A stretch of 64,000 nt of DNA from Bacteroidota bacterium (GTDB lineage: Bacteria; Bacteroidota; Bacteroidia; Chitinophagales; Chitinophagaceae). Positions 1 through 7,695 of this stretch are shown in pieces. The position numbers were made by a program, and so were the translations under genes. The stretch lies in assembly GCA_947452905.1 (NCBI GenBank), contig CANGEP010000001.1, positions 248,001 to 312,000 on the forward strand. Direction: 5' to 3'. Every line of letters begins with the position of its first letter. Position 1 is the first letter of the stretch. Under the pieces are notes generated by a model. The model saw only the letters and a program-made list of their open reading frames with translations. It was not told the origin of the DNA and did no database searches.

Positions 1-49
1 TATGGAGGATAAAAGAGTACAAGAATTGAGGGCAGAAATGTATTCTTAG
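1..49 (+). CDS. 3' end of an unidentified gene (cut by window start)
   Basis: One frame stays open from the window edge to a TAG at 47-49 and reads ...EDKRVQELRAEMYS. It probably is the C-terminal tail of a protein whose body lies upstream. Too little is visible to name a family. The charged helical tail and the position just before the rpmB promoter are all that can be said. It could also be a chance open frame. Confidence 0.4.
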   Translation, partial: MEDKRVQELRAEMYS

Positions 50-144
50 CACTTAAAAATCAACTATTTAGCAATATTTAGGTCTTTTTAAGCGTTTAGA
101 ATAAAAAAACTATAAAATAAATGGGACTGTAAGGGTTATTTACT

Positions 145-152
145 TACCTTTG
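145..152 (+). promoter_or_regulatory. Bacteroidota -7 box upstream of rpmB operon
   Basis: TACCTTTG is an exact match to the Bacteroidota sigma-A -7 consensus TAnnTTTG and lies 23 nt before the rpmB ATG. No clear TTTG -33 element is visible at 19-21 nt spacing. It would drive rpmB-rpmG-DUF4295. Confidence 0.6.
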
Positions 153-175
153 CCGTCCGTAAAAATTAATTTCTC

Positions 176-412
176 ATGGCTAGAGTATGTCAGATAACAG
201 GTAAGAAACCGATGACTGGAAACAGTGTATCTCACTCCAATATCAAAACGAAGCGTCGTTTTCTTCCTAACTTGCAAAAGAAGCGTTTCTTCTTTGTAGA
301 AGAAGATCGTTGGATCACTTTAAAAGTATCTACTGATGCTTTAAGAACTATTAATAAAAATGGTTTAAGTGCAGTTGTTAAAGATTTAAGAGCCGCAGGC
401 GAAAAAATCTAA
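176..412 (+). CDS. rpmB: 50S ribosomal protein L28 (bL28)
   Basis: This is a large-subunit ribosomal protein of 78 residues, the normal length for bL28. The N-terminus [16 protein letters not shown] and the following [15 protein letters not shown] are the family signature. The C-terminus LRAAGEKI also matches. Only one cysteine is present, so it is the zinc-independent form. It opens a three-gene ribosomal operon with rpmG and a DUF4295 gene, each separated by a few to about 50 bases. The ATG is preceded by AT-rich sequence with no Shine-Dalgarno motif, as usual in Bacteroidota. Confidence 0.97.
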   Translation: MARVCQITGKKPMTGNSVSHSNIKTKRRFLPNLQKKRFFFVEEDRWITLKVSTDALRTINKNGLSAVVKDLRAAGEKI

Positions 413-460
413 CAAAATCCACCTAAGTAAATAAGTAATTAAGAATAATATCACATCATC

Positions 461-643
461 ATGGCACGTAAAGGAAACAGAGTTCAAGTAATATTAGAGT
501 GCACAGAGCATAAAACTTCTGGCATGGCTGGTACTAGCCGTTATATTACAACTAAGAACAAAAAGAATACTCCAGATCGTTTGGAGTTTAAAAAGTATAA
601 CCCAATTTTGAAAAAAGTAACTGTTCATAAAGAAATTAAATAG
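461..643 (+). CDS. rpmG: 50S ribosomal protein L33 (bL33)
   Basis: This is bL33, a 60-residue large-subunit protein. [17 protein letters not shown] and the C-terminal [17 protein letters not shown] are diagnostic. The zinc-ribbon CxxC pairs of the C+ form are absent (one Cys only), so this is the zinc-free C- form. The internal segment [22 protein letters not shown] is the longer loop seen in Bacteroidota members. It lies 48 bp after rpmB and 2 bp before the next ribosomal-type gene, so it is surely cotranscribed. Confidence 0.97.
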   Translation: MARKGNRVQVILECTEHKTSGMAGTSRYITTKNKKNTPDRLEFKKYNPILKKVTVHKEIK

Positions 644-645
644 TC

Positions 646-819
646 ATGGCAAAAGCAGCATCAAAAAACGCGAAAGTTAAAGATTTGAAAGCTTCAGCCG
701 AAGCTAAAAACTGGACAAAAGTAATTAAAGCTATCCGTAGCCCTAAAACAGGTGCGTATACTTTTAAAGAAAATATTGTTCATAAGGATAAAGTAACTGA
801 GTTCTTAGCAACTAAGTAA
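646..819 (+). CDS. DUF4295 family small basic ribosome-associated protein (candidate bL38)
   Basis: This 57-codon gene is too short for the ORF track and starts two bases after the rpmG stop. It encodes a very basic protein, MAKAASKNAKVKDLKASAEA...VTEFLATK. The sequence and the position after rpmB-rpmG match the Bacteroidota-specific DUF4295 family. A Bacteroidota-specific large-subunit protein named bL38 was reported from the Flavobacterium johnsoniae ribosome structure. I think this family is the same protein, but that link is from memory and unchecked. A terminator follows it, which marks it as the last gene of the ribosomal operon. Confidence 0.85.
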   Translation: MAKAASKNAKVKDLKASAEAKNWTKVIKAIRSPKTGAYTFKENIVHKDKVTEFLATK

Positions 820-847
820 TTTTCTTTCGTTAGTAAACAAAACATTC

Positions 848-877
848 AAAGCTTTCCCGAAACGGAAAGCTTTTTTT
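848..877 (+). terminator. Rho-independent terminator after the rpmB operon
   Basis: A perfect 10-bp stem AAAGCTTTCC / GGAAAGCTTT encloses a CGAAAC loop and is followed directly by a T-run. It sits between the DUF4295 stop and ftsY, separating the ribosomal operon from ftsY. The end of its T-run overlaps the possible ftsY -7 box TATCTTCG (877-884). Confidence 0.85.
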
Positions 878-888
878 ATCTTCGTAAT

Positions 889-1854
889 ATGAGTTTTTTA
901 GGAAAATTATTTGGCAAAAAAGAGAAGGAGACATTAGACCAAGGTTTAGAAAAAACTAAACAAGGTTTCCTGGAACGAATCTCTAAAGTGATCATTGGTA
1001 AAACTACCGTTGATGACGAAGTATTGGATCAATTGGAAGAGGCACTTATTGGGGCTGATGTTGGGGTGGATACTACTTTAGCCATCATTGAAAAAATTCA
1101 AGAAAGAGTAAAGAAAGAAAAATATATTTCGACAAGCGAGCTAAATGTGATTCTCCAATCTGAGATGGCTCAAATATTAGTGGACGCACCTTCCGATTTA
1201 TTAGGATTTACACCACCACCACAAAAAAAACCCTATGTAATTTTAGTAGTGGGTGTAAATGGCGTAGGTAAAACAACTACCATAGGTAAATTGGCTCATC
1301 ATTATAAAGAAGCGGGTAATCAAGTGGTATTAGGCGCTGCAGATACTTTTAGGGCGGCTGCTGTAGACCAATTAACTATTTGGAGCGAGCGTGTGGGGGT
1401 GAGTATTGTAAAACAAAATATGGGGGCCGATCCCAGTGCCGTTGCTTTTGATACCATTCAATCAGCCATTGCTAAAAATGCAGATGTGGTGTTAATAGAT
1501 ACCGCTGGTCGATTGCATAACAAAGCACATTTAATGGATGAATTAAATAAAATTAAACGTGTTATTCAAAAGCAATTACCTGAGGCACCTCATGAAGTTT
1601 TGTTAGTACTGGATGGCTCTACTGGGCAAAATGCTTTAGAGCAGGCTAGGCAATTTATGGCGGTGACCGATGTAAATACTTTAGCCATTACTAAACTAGA
1701 TGGCACTGCTAAAGGAGGGGTTGTATTAGCCATTGCACATCAATGTAAAATACCTGTTAAATATATAGGTGTTGGGGAGCAGATCAAAGATTTGCTTTTG
1801 TTTGATAAAAATGAATTTGTAGATTCTTTATTTAGTTTATCAAAAGGGGCCTAA
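889..1854 (+). CDS. ftsY: Signal recognition particle receptor FtsY
   Basis: FtsY is the SRP receptor GTPase that brings ribosome-nascent chain complexes to the SecYEG translocon at the inner membrane. It has 321 residues with only a short N-terminal A region. The N domain spans about 25-105 and the G domain 110-321. G1 is GVNGVGKTT near 122, followed by DTFRAAAVDQL near 152, DTAGR near 204 and TKLDGTAKGG near 268, all intact. The ATG lies four bases after a near-consensus -7 box (TATCTTCG), so the mRNA may be leaderless. It meets the next gene tail-to-tail with no gap. Confidence 0.97.
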   Translation: MSFLGKLFGKKEKETLDQGLEKTKQGFLERISKVIIGKTTVDDEVLDQLEEALIGADVGVDTTLAIIEKIQERVKKEKYISTSELNVILQSEMAQILVDAPSDLLGFTPPPQKKPYVILVVGVNGVGKTTTIGKLAHHYKEAGNQVVLGAADTFRAAAVDQLTIWSERVGVSIVKQNMGADPSAVAFDTIQSAIAKNADVVLIDTAGRLHNKAHLMDELNKIKRVIQKQLPEAPHEVLLVLDGSTGQNALEQARQFMAVTDVNTLAITKLDGTAKGGVVLAIAHQCKIPVKYIGVGEQIKDLLLFDKNEFVDSLFSLSKGA

Positions 1855-2376
1855 TTAAAATGTATATCTAATACCAATACCTGCCCAGCCACTTTCAAAA
1901 TAAGAAGCGCCTACAAAATTAAAAGAGGGTTGCCAATCTACACTCACATTTAAAGGGGCATTTTTTAGTTTATAATCCAATCCTAAAATGCCATCAATAC
2001 CTAGCGCTATGCCTGCCGTATGTGCTGGATTGTTTTTCTTCCACTCCTCACTCCAAATACCTAAATGACCCCCGTAACCTGCGTACCAAGTTAAATTTTC
2101 GTTGCCTTCTACAGGGTGATATTTTTCATACAAGACAGTGGCTCTGAATCCATCCAAAGTAAAATAGCCTAAAGTTTCTATGGCTTTATTGAATGTAAAG
2201 AATTTTTTATAGCTAATGGCACTAGGATACATTTTTACACCTATGGCATATTTGTATGGGCTTGCATAAAGATGCAAGTTTCGGTTTACAACACTATCTA
2301 TGGTAAATTCTTGTGCACAGATCTTAGATGTAAAAAGGGCTGCAAAAACAATAATTACAAGGGCTTTACAATTCAT
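1855..2376 (-). CDS. Secreted or outer-membrane hypothetical protein
   Basis: I do not recognise a named family. The start is placed at the internal ATG at 2376, giving MNCKALVIIVFAALFTSKICAQ, a clean Sec signal peptide. The ORF-track start at 2397 would sit on top of the -7 box at 2399-2406. The mature part (about 150 residues) alternates short hydrophobic and polar stretches and ends in GWAGIGIRYTF, with a terminal Phe as in small beta-barrels. It is monocistronic, and its stop abuts the ftsY stop. Confidence 0.7.
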   Translation of the reverse strand: MNCKALVIIVFAALFTSKICAQEFTIDSVVNRNLHLYASPYKYAIGVKMYPSAISYKKFFTFNKAIETLGYFTLDGFRATVLYEKYHPVEGNENLTWYAGYGGHLGIWSEEWKKNNPAHTAGIALGIDGILGLDYKLKNAPLNVSVDWQPSFNFVGASYFESGWAGIGIRYTF

Positions 2377-2398
2377 AATTGACCAATTTGGGGGCATA

Positions 2399-2406
2399 CA
2401 AATTTA
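2399..2406 (-). promoter_or_regulatory. -7 box for the 1855-2376 secreted protein
   Basis: On the minus strand this reads TAAATTTG, a full match to TAnnTTTG. Its position only allows the downstream ATG at 2376 as start, with a leader of about 20 nt. Confidence 0.5.
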
Positions 2407-2453
2407 AGGGGAAATAGTAAAAACGAACTGTTTAATAAATGCTAAAATTTGGT

Positions 2454-2461
2454 TAGGTTTG
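2454..2461 (+). promoter_or_regulatory. -7 box abutting the prenyl synthase start
   Basis: TAGGTTTG matches TAnnTTTG and ends four bases before the ATG at 2466. If used as a normal -7 box, transcription would begin at or next to the start codon. Confidence 0.5.
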
Positions 2462-2465
2462 TAGC

Positions 2466-3431
2466 ATGTTAAGTTTTCAAGAATTATCGGCAAAGTTTAA
2501 TCAAACATTTGAGGCTAAACAATTTCCCGCAAGTCCTGCTACTCTATATGAGCCAGGCGAATATTTTTTACAAATTGGGGGTAAACGTATTAGACCTGTA
2601 TTATGTTTATTAGGGAATGAGTTGTTTAATGAAATTCATTCCGATGCCTATTTAGTAGCAAAAGCCATAGAGCTTTTTCATAATTTTACCTTAGTCCATG
2701 ATGATATGATGGATGAGGCTTCTTTGAGAAGAGGCATGCCCACCGTTCACACAAAATATGATTCAAATACAGCTTTATTAGTTGGGGATGTTATGGTGAT
2801 CCGTGCCTATGAATGTTTACAAAACATTCAAGCTTCTTATTTGCCTAAAGTATTGCAGCTTTTTAATAAAACTGCAAGAGAGGTTTGTGAAGGTCAACAG
2901 TTGGACATGGATTATGCAAAAATGGAAACAGTTAGTTTAGAAGCCTATATACATATGATAACTTTAAAAACATCTGTTTTATTGGCATGTAGTTTAGAAG
3001 CAGGTGCAATCATTGGTGGCGCAGGTGAAAACAATTGCAGACATTTATATGAATTTGGACGAAAATTAGGTATCGCTTTTCAAATTCAGGACGATTATTT
3101 AGATGCTTATGGGGACGCTGCTATTTTTGGTAAAGAAGCGGGTGGGGATATCAAACAAAATAAAAAAACTTTTTTGTTAATCCATGCTTTAGAAGTTGCA
3201 AATCCAACTCAAAAAAATAAATTATCAAGTTTATTACAACGTAATGATGAAGATAAAGTGCAACAAGTACTCGCCATTTTTGACGAGTGTGGAGTGGCTA
3301 CTTGGGCCGAAAGTTTAAAAGCAAAATACATGCAAGAAGCATTAGCACATTTAGAAGCTATTGCGGTGATTTCGGATCGAAAAAAACCTTTAATCGATTT
3401 AGCTAATTATTTAATGAATCGAAATAAATAA
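2466..3431 (+). CDS. Polyprenyl (trans-isoprenyl) diphosphate synthase
   Basis: This enzyme condenses isopentenyl diphosphate with an allylic diphosphate. The 321 residues carry the family set: GGKRIRP near 38, first Asp-rich motif DDMMD at 79-83 followed by RRG, and second motif FQIQDDYLD near 205-213. The first motif lacks the two-residue insertion typical of bacterial type II FPP synthases, and the residue five before it is Phe. That pattern fits archaeal-type GGPP synthases, but chain length cannot be settled from sequence. It is followed after 12 bp by a permease gene, so it is probably the first gene of a small operon. Confidence 0.9.
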   Translation: MLSFQELSAKFNQTFEAKQFPASPATLYEPGEYFLQIGGKRIRPVLCLLGNELFNEIHSDAYLVAKAIELFHNFTLVHDDMMDEASLRRGMPTVHTKYDSNTALLVGDVMVIRAYECLQNIQASYLPKVLQLFNKTAREVCEGQQLDMDYAKMETVSLEAYIHMITLKTSVLLACSLEAGAIIGGAGENNCRHLYEFGRKLGIAFQIQDDYLDAYGDAAIFGKEAGGDIKQNKKTFLLIHALEVANPTQKNKLSSLLQRNDEDKVQQVLAIFDECGVATWAESLKAKYMQEALAHLEAIAVISDRKKPLIDLANYLMNRNK

Positions 3432-3443
3432 CCCAATTCAATA

Positions 3444-5141
3444 ATGAGTTTATTCAGAAAAAAATCGATCGAAAAAATTGTGGCAGATGCTGCCGCTGGA
3501 ATGACAGATGGCCATAGCGCCAATGGGTTAAAAAAGGAGTTAGGGGTTAAGGATTTAACATTTATGGGCATTGCAGCTGTGGTGGGTGCTGGTATATTCT
3601 CTACCATTGGAACAGCTGCTTTTCATGGAGGGCCTGGTATTTCCTTATTGTTTGTAATAACTGCTATTACTTGTGGATTTAGTGCTTTATGTTATGCAGA
3701 GTTTGCAAGTAGAGTTCCTATTGCAGGAAGTGCTTACACCTATGCTTATGTTACTTTTGGTGAATTAATCGCATGGATAATTGGATGGGCTTTAATTTTA
3801 GAATATGCCATTGGTAATATTGTAGTGGCTATAAGTTGGAGTGGCTATTTTGTAAATTTATTAGAGGGCTTCCATATTCATTTGCCAGGTTGGTTATCGA
3901 CTAATTATGAACAAGCTGAACAAGGATATAGTGAAGCGATAGCTCATTTAAAAGCAGGGGGGACCACTGAAACTTTTAGTAAACTCGCTCGAATAGGGTA
4001 TGATGCCATTACCAATGCGCCTAAAATTGGGGATTGGAGAATTATTTTAAATGTACCTGCACTTATTATTGTTATTTTAATTACAGCATTAGTATATCGT
4101 GGCATAAAAGAAAGTAAGAAGAGTACTAATGCCATGGTTATATTTAAAATTTGTGTAATTATAGGCATTATTGTAATCGGTTTTTTTTATGTGGATACTT
4201 CCAATTGGGTGCCCTTTATGCCCAATGGCTTTAGAGGAGTTTTAGCGGGGGTTTCTGCTGTATTTTACGCTTATATTGGGTTTGACGCCATCTCAACTAC
4301 TGCGGAAGAATGTAAAAATCCTCAAAGGGATTTGCCTAGAGGGATGATTTATTCACTTATTATTTGTACTGTTTTATATATTTTAATCGCTCTTGTCTTA
4401 ACAGGCATGGTTAATTATTCGCAGTTAAAAGTGGACGACCCGCTAGCTTTTGTTTTTGAAAAATTGGGCTTGCATAAAATTGGTTATGTAATATCCGTGA
4501 GTGCAGTGGTGGCTACAACTAGTGTATTGTTGGTCTTTCAATTAGGTCAACCAAGAATATGGATGAGCATGAGTCGTGATGGATTGTTACCTAAAAGATT
4601 TTCTAATGTACATCCAAAGTTTGGCACACCTGCATTTGCCACTATTGTTACAGGAATTTTTGTAGGTATTCCCTCCTTATTTATGTCTATTAGTAGAATG
4701 ACCGATTTAACTAGTATTGGAACCCTATTTGCTTTCGTTTTAGTATGTTTTGGAGTATTAGTATTACCTCGTTTGTCTGCTTCTACCAATAAGCAATCAT
4801 TTAGATTGCCCTATATTAATGGTCAATTCATTATACCTATTTTAGCGGCTGTGTTTATTTATTTTGGTCAACACAGAATCATAGCAGCATTTAATGCTTC
4901 TGGAACAGAGGGTTATCAAGAAGTTTTATATTTAGTATTTGTTTTCATCTTACTAATTGTGGCTGTATTTAGTTTTATCAGAAAGTATTCAGTAATTCCT
5001 ATTGTAGGTGCTATGTGTTGCTTGTATCTGATGATTGAAATTCCACCTATTAGTTGGTTGTGGTTTTTTATATGGATGACTATTGGTTTAATATTATATA
5101 GCTTTTATGGTCGCAAGAATAGCTTGCTTTCCAAATCTTAA
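3444..5141 (+). CDS. APC-superfamily amino acid permease
   Basis: This is a 565-residue polytopic inner-membrane protein with about 12-14 hydrophobic helices, of the amino acid-polyamine-organocation (APC) superfamily. The first helix has the ligand-binding GAGIFSTIGTAA motif (KELGVKDLTFMGIAAVVGAGIF), typical of cationic-amino-acid-transporter-like permeases. An extra hydrophilic loop (about 150-200) lies between early helices. The substrate cannot be read from sequence. It sits 12 bp after the prenyl synthase and 3 bp before the DUF2027 gene, on the same strand. Confidence 0.9.
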   Translation: MSLFRKKSIEKIVADAAAGMTDGHSANGLKKELGVKDLTFMGIAAVVGAGIFSTIGTAAFHGGPGISLLFVITAITCGFSALCYAEFASRVPIAGSAYTYAYVTFGELIAWIIGWALILEYAIGNIVVAISWSGYFVNLLEGFHIHLPGWLSTNYEQAEQGYSEAIAHLKAGGTTETFSKLARIGYDAITNAPKIGDWRIILNVPALIIVILITALVYRGIKESKKSTNAMVIFKICVIIGIIVIGFFYVDTSNWVPFMPNGFRGVLAGVSAVFYAYIGFDAISTTAEECKNPQRDLPRGMIYSLIICTVLYILIALVLTGMVNYSQLKVDDPLAFVFEKLGLHKIGYVISVSAVVATTSVLLVFQLGQPRIWMSMSRDGLLPKRFSNVHPKFGTPAFATIVTGIFVGIPSLFMSISRMTDLTSIGTLFAFVLVCFGVLVLPRLSASTNKQSFRLPYINGQFIIPILAAVFIYFGQHRIIAAFNASGTEGYQEVLYLVFVFILLIVAVFSFIRKYSVIPIVGAMCCLYLMIEIPPISWLWFFIWMTIGLILYSFYGRKNSLLSKS

Positions 5142-5144
5142 GAC

Positions 5145-6173
5145 ATGAAATATCAGGTGGGTGACGAAATAATTGTTTTACACAGTAACGAGGAAGGTCG
5201 AATCATCGAAATGATGAATGATAAAATGGTGATGATTGAAGTAAGAGGCGTAAAGTTTCCAGCTTATATGGATCAAATTGATTTTCCTTATTTTAAAAGA
5301 TTTACGGAGAAAAAGTTATTTCCTAATAAAACTGCTCCGCAAAAAATTTATGTAGATCAAATACCTAAAGAAAAGATTAAAAAGAACGAAAGTAAAGAAG
5401 ATGAAGGAGTGTGGATGTATATAATTCCTAAATTTACACTTGACGATTTTAATGACGAAATTGTAGAAAGCGTAAAAATATTTTTATCTAATAGGACAAG
5501 AGTAGCCTATAAATTTATTTACGATCAATGTTTTGCCCAGGAAAGTAATTTTTCAATTGAATCGAGTATCGATCCTTTTACCGATTTTTACATTCATGAT
5601 ATTTCATTTTCAGATGTGAGCGATAGTCCTCAATTTAATTTTGATTTTTCATTAATAGAGGCTCATAAAAAGAAAGCTGATCATTTTGAATCTTCTGTGA
5701 AAGTGAAGCCTAAGCAATTATTCCAAAAAATAGAACAATTAAAAGAAGATAGTTTAGTATCTATTTCCTATAAATTATTTGATACGTATCCAGACAAAGA
5801 AGAAGATAATCATATTGCCATCGATATTTTACGTAATGCAGGTTATAAAGTGTATGAAGTTAGCAAGATTAAGCAAAATATTCCTACGGCGAGATCGGTG
5901 GTCGATTTACATATCGAAAAAATTGTAGACAAGCACAGTCATTTAACAAACGCTGAGATAATACAAATACAATTAGCTGAATTTGAAAAATGGCTAGAGT
6001 TAGCGCAGTTCAATCATTTGCCTTCCATGATTTTTATTCACGGTATAGGCAAGGGCAAGCTTAAAGAGGAAATTCATGATTTATTAAAAGTCAAAACAGG
6101 GATCAAAAGCTTTATAAATAAGTACCATGAATTTTATGGGTATGGAGCCACTGAGATCTATTTTAGCTATTAA
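5145..6173 (+). CDS. DUF2027 protein with C-terminal Smr domain
   Basis: This 342-residue cytoplasmic protein belongs to the Bacteroidota DUF2027 family. The N-terminus (1-75) is a small beta-rich module with VRGVKFPAYMDQIDFPYF. The middle is a beta-rich domain of unknown role. The C-terminal about 85 residues are an Smr domain, with DLHIEKI near 255 and FIHGIGKGKLKEEIHDLL near 297. Smr domains in MutS2 and relatives are nucleases acting on DNA or RNA, often at stalled ribosomes. Such proteins are often mislabelled as MutS, but no ATPase is present. It is 3 bp after the permease gene, and RNase P RNA follows. Confidence 0.85.
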   Translation: MKYQVGDEIIVLHSNEEGRIIEMMNDKMVMIEVRGVKFPAYMDQIDFPYFKRFTEKKLFPNKTAPQKIYVDQIPKEKIKKNESKEDEGVWMYIIPKFTLDDFNDEIVESVKIFLSNRTRVAYKFIYDQCFAQESNFSIESSIDPFTDFYIHDISFSDVSDSPQFNFDFSLIEAHKKKADHFESSVKVKPKQLFQKIEQLKEDSLVSISYKLFDTYPDKEEDNHIAIDILRNAGYKVYEVSKIKQNIPTARSVVDLHIEKIVDKHSHLTNAEIIQIQLAEFEKWLELAQFNHLPSMIFIHGIGKGKLKEEIHDLLKVKTGIKSFINKYHEFYGYGATEIYFSY

Positions 6174-6204
6174 ATCCCATTTTTATCAGTCCTTTTTAAT
6201 TCCG

Positions 6205-6212
6205 TACCTTTG
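6205..6212 (+). promoter_or_regulatory. -7 box of rnpB
   Basis: TACCTTTG is an exact TAnnTTTG match placed 4 bases before the first paired base of RNase P RNA, as expected for a stable RNA whose 5' end equals the transcription start. No strong TTTG is visible at -33. Confidence 0.65.
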
Positions 6213-6216
6213 TAGC

Positions 6217-6557
6217 ACTACAAACCCGAACTATCGTGGTAAGCAATTGCCAAGGAAAGTCCGGACAGCATAGGGTAACCCACCGGTGAATAGCCGGCGT
6301 TCTCGCAAGAGGGCAGAGAAAGTGCCACAGAAAATAACTACCTCGCAAGAGGAAAAGGTGAAAACGTGAGGTAAGAGCTCACGGATAAGACAAGTAATTG
6401 TTTTATAGGGTAAACCTTGGGTGCTGTAATGCCACGTAAAGGAACATTTGAGGGCTACTCGCTCGAGTTCCAGGGTAGGCAGCAAGACCTTATCAGTAAT
6501 GATGAGGCTAGATAAATGATAGTTTAGAAACAGAATCCGGCTTATGAGGCTTGTAGT
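6217..6557 (+). ncRNA. rnpB: RNase P RNA
   Basis: This is the catalytic RNA that removes tRNA 5' leaders. The conserved core is evident: AAGGAAAGTCCGGAC near 6252, AGTGCCACAGAAAA near 6330, GGTGAAA...GTAAGAGC near 6357, GGGTAGGCAGCAAG near 6472, and ACAGAATCCGGCTTA near 6530. The ends ACTACAAACC and GGCTTGTAGT pair with one mismatch to form P1, which sets both boundaries at about 341 nt. A T-run follows P1 directly and may serve in termination. The overall layout is bacterial type A. Confidence 0.93.
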
Positions 6558-6604
6558 ATTTTTTAACCAAAAGTAGTCTTACAAAGACCACAGAAAAACA
6601 GATC

Positions 6605-7694
6605 ATGACGATAGAGCAAATTAAGCGCATGAGGGACCAAGTAATAGTCCTGAGGAGGTTTCTTTGACGTTGATAATCGTATTCAAAAAGTAAATCAAGA
6701 CAAGCAACTTTCCTTGTCGCCTGGTTTTTGGGATGATAATACCCGTGCTACAAGCACGATGAAAGAAATCAAATTAAATGAATATTGGGTACACTTATTT
6801 CAAGCAGTTGAAAATAGTGTTGAAGATTTTGCAGTACTCTTTGAATTTTGGAAAGGAGGTGATGCTACTGAAATTGAAACGGAAGAAGCATTTGCGAAAG
6901 CAACCAAAGCCATAGAAGAAGCTGAATTTAAGAGCACGCTCAATAAGCCCGAAGATGAACTTCCTGCTATTCTGCAAATCAATCCAGGTGCTGGAGGAAC
7001 GGAGAGTCAGGATTGGGCCGAAATGCTTCTTAGAATGTATACTATGTATGGAGAGAAGCAAGGATGGACAGTGAGCTCTTTAGATTATCAAGAAGGGGAT
7101 GGTGCTGGTATTAAATCCGCCACTTTACAATTTGATGGACCCTTTGCTTATGGTTTTTTAAAAGCAGAATCAGGAGTACATCGTTTGGTTAGAATATCAC
7201 CATTTGATAGTAATGCACGCCGACATACAAGTTTTGCTTCAGTATACGTTTACCCTTTAATAGATGACAGTATTGAAATAAATGTAAGCCCAGCTGATAT
7301 TGAATGGGAATTTTATAGAAGTGGGGGTAAAGGAGGTCAAAACGTAAATAAGGTAGAAACAGCAGTTCGATTAAAACATATTCCCTCAGGAATTATAGTA
7401 GAATGTCAACAATCTAGAACTCAAGGGGAGAATAGAGAAATTGCCATGAAGATGTTAAAGAGTAGATTGTACGAAGAAGAAATGCGTAAAAAACAAGAAG
7501 CACTTAATGCCAATAATGCTAACAAAAAGAAAATAGAATGGGGCAGTCAAATTCGTTCATATGTGTTTCATCCCTATAAAATGATTAAAGATCATAGAAC
7601 CGATTATGAAGTGGGTAATGTAGGGCCTGTAATGGATGGCGAAATTGATGGATTTATCAAAGCTTATTTAATGTCAGAAAAGGGGGAAGATTAA
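6605..7694 (+). CDS. prfB: Peptide chain release factor 2 (programmed +1 frameshift)
   Basis: RF2 ends translation at UGA and UAA. The ORF track shows only the part from 6714, where it takes a TTG. The true start is ATG at 6605, reading [20 protein letters not shown] up to an in-frame TGA at 6665-6667. Skipping one base continues as [11 protein letters not shown], in line with other RF2 proteins, giving about 362 residues. Stop-codon recognition motif SPF is near 198 and the peptidyl-hydrolysis motif GGQ near 243 ([11 protein letters not shown]). Autoregulation is through the frameshift: low RF2 favours shifting at the TGA. The stop lies one base from the convergent OstA-like gene. Confidence 0.96.
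6652..6668 (+). promoter_or_regulatory. prfB programmed +1 frameshift site with internal Shine-Dalgarno
   Basis: GAGGAGG TTT CTT TGA C is the classic RF2 recoding signal: an SD-like AGGAGG three bases before the slippery CTT codon, then the UGA stop followed by C. The geometry is the same as in E. coli prfB. Confidence 0.95.
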
Positions 7695-7695
7695 T

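Noticed and set aside
3407-3607. 66-aa minus-strand ORF at the permease start
   Set aside because: It overlaps two well-supported genes in antisense and lacks promoter or family features.
6231-6485. 84-aa minus-strand ORF
   Set aside because: It lies inside RNase P RNA and has no protein-family features.
6714-7694. prfB taken from the ORF track at 6714 (TTG)
   Set aside because: The N-terminal 36 residues are missing. The complete RF2 starts at ATG 6605 with a +1 frameshift at 6665.
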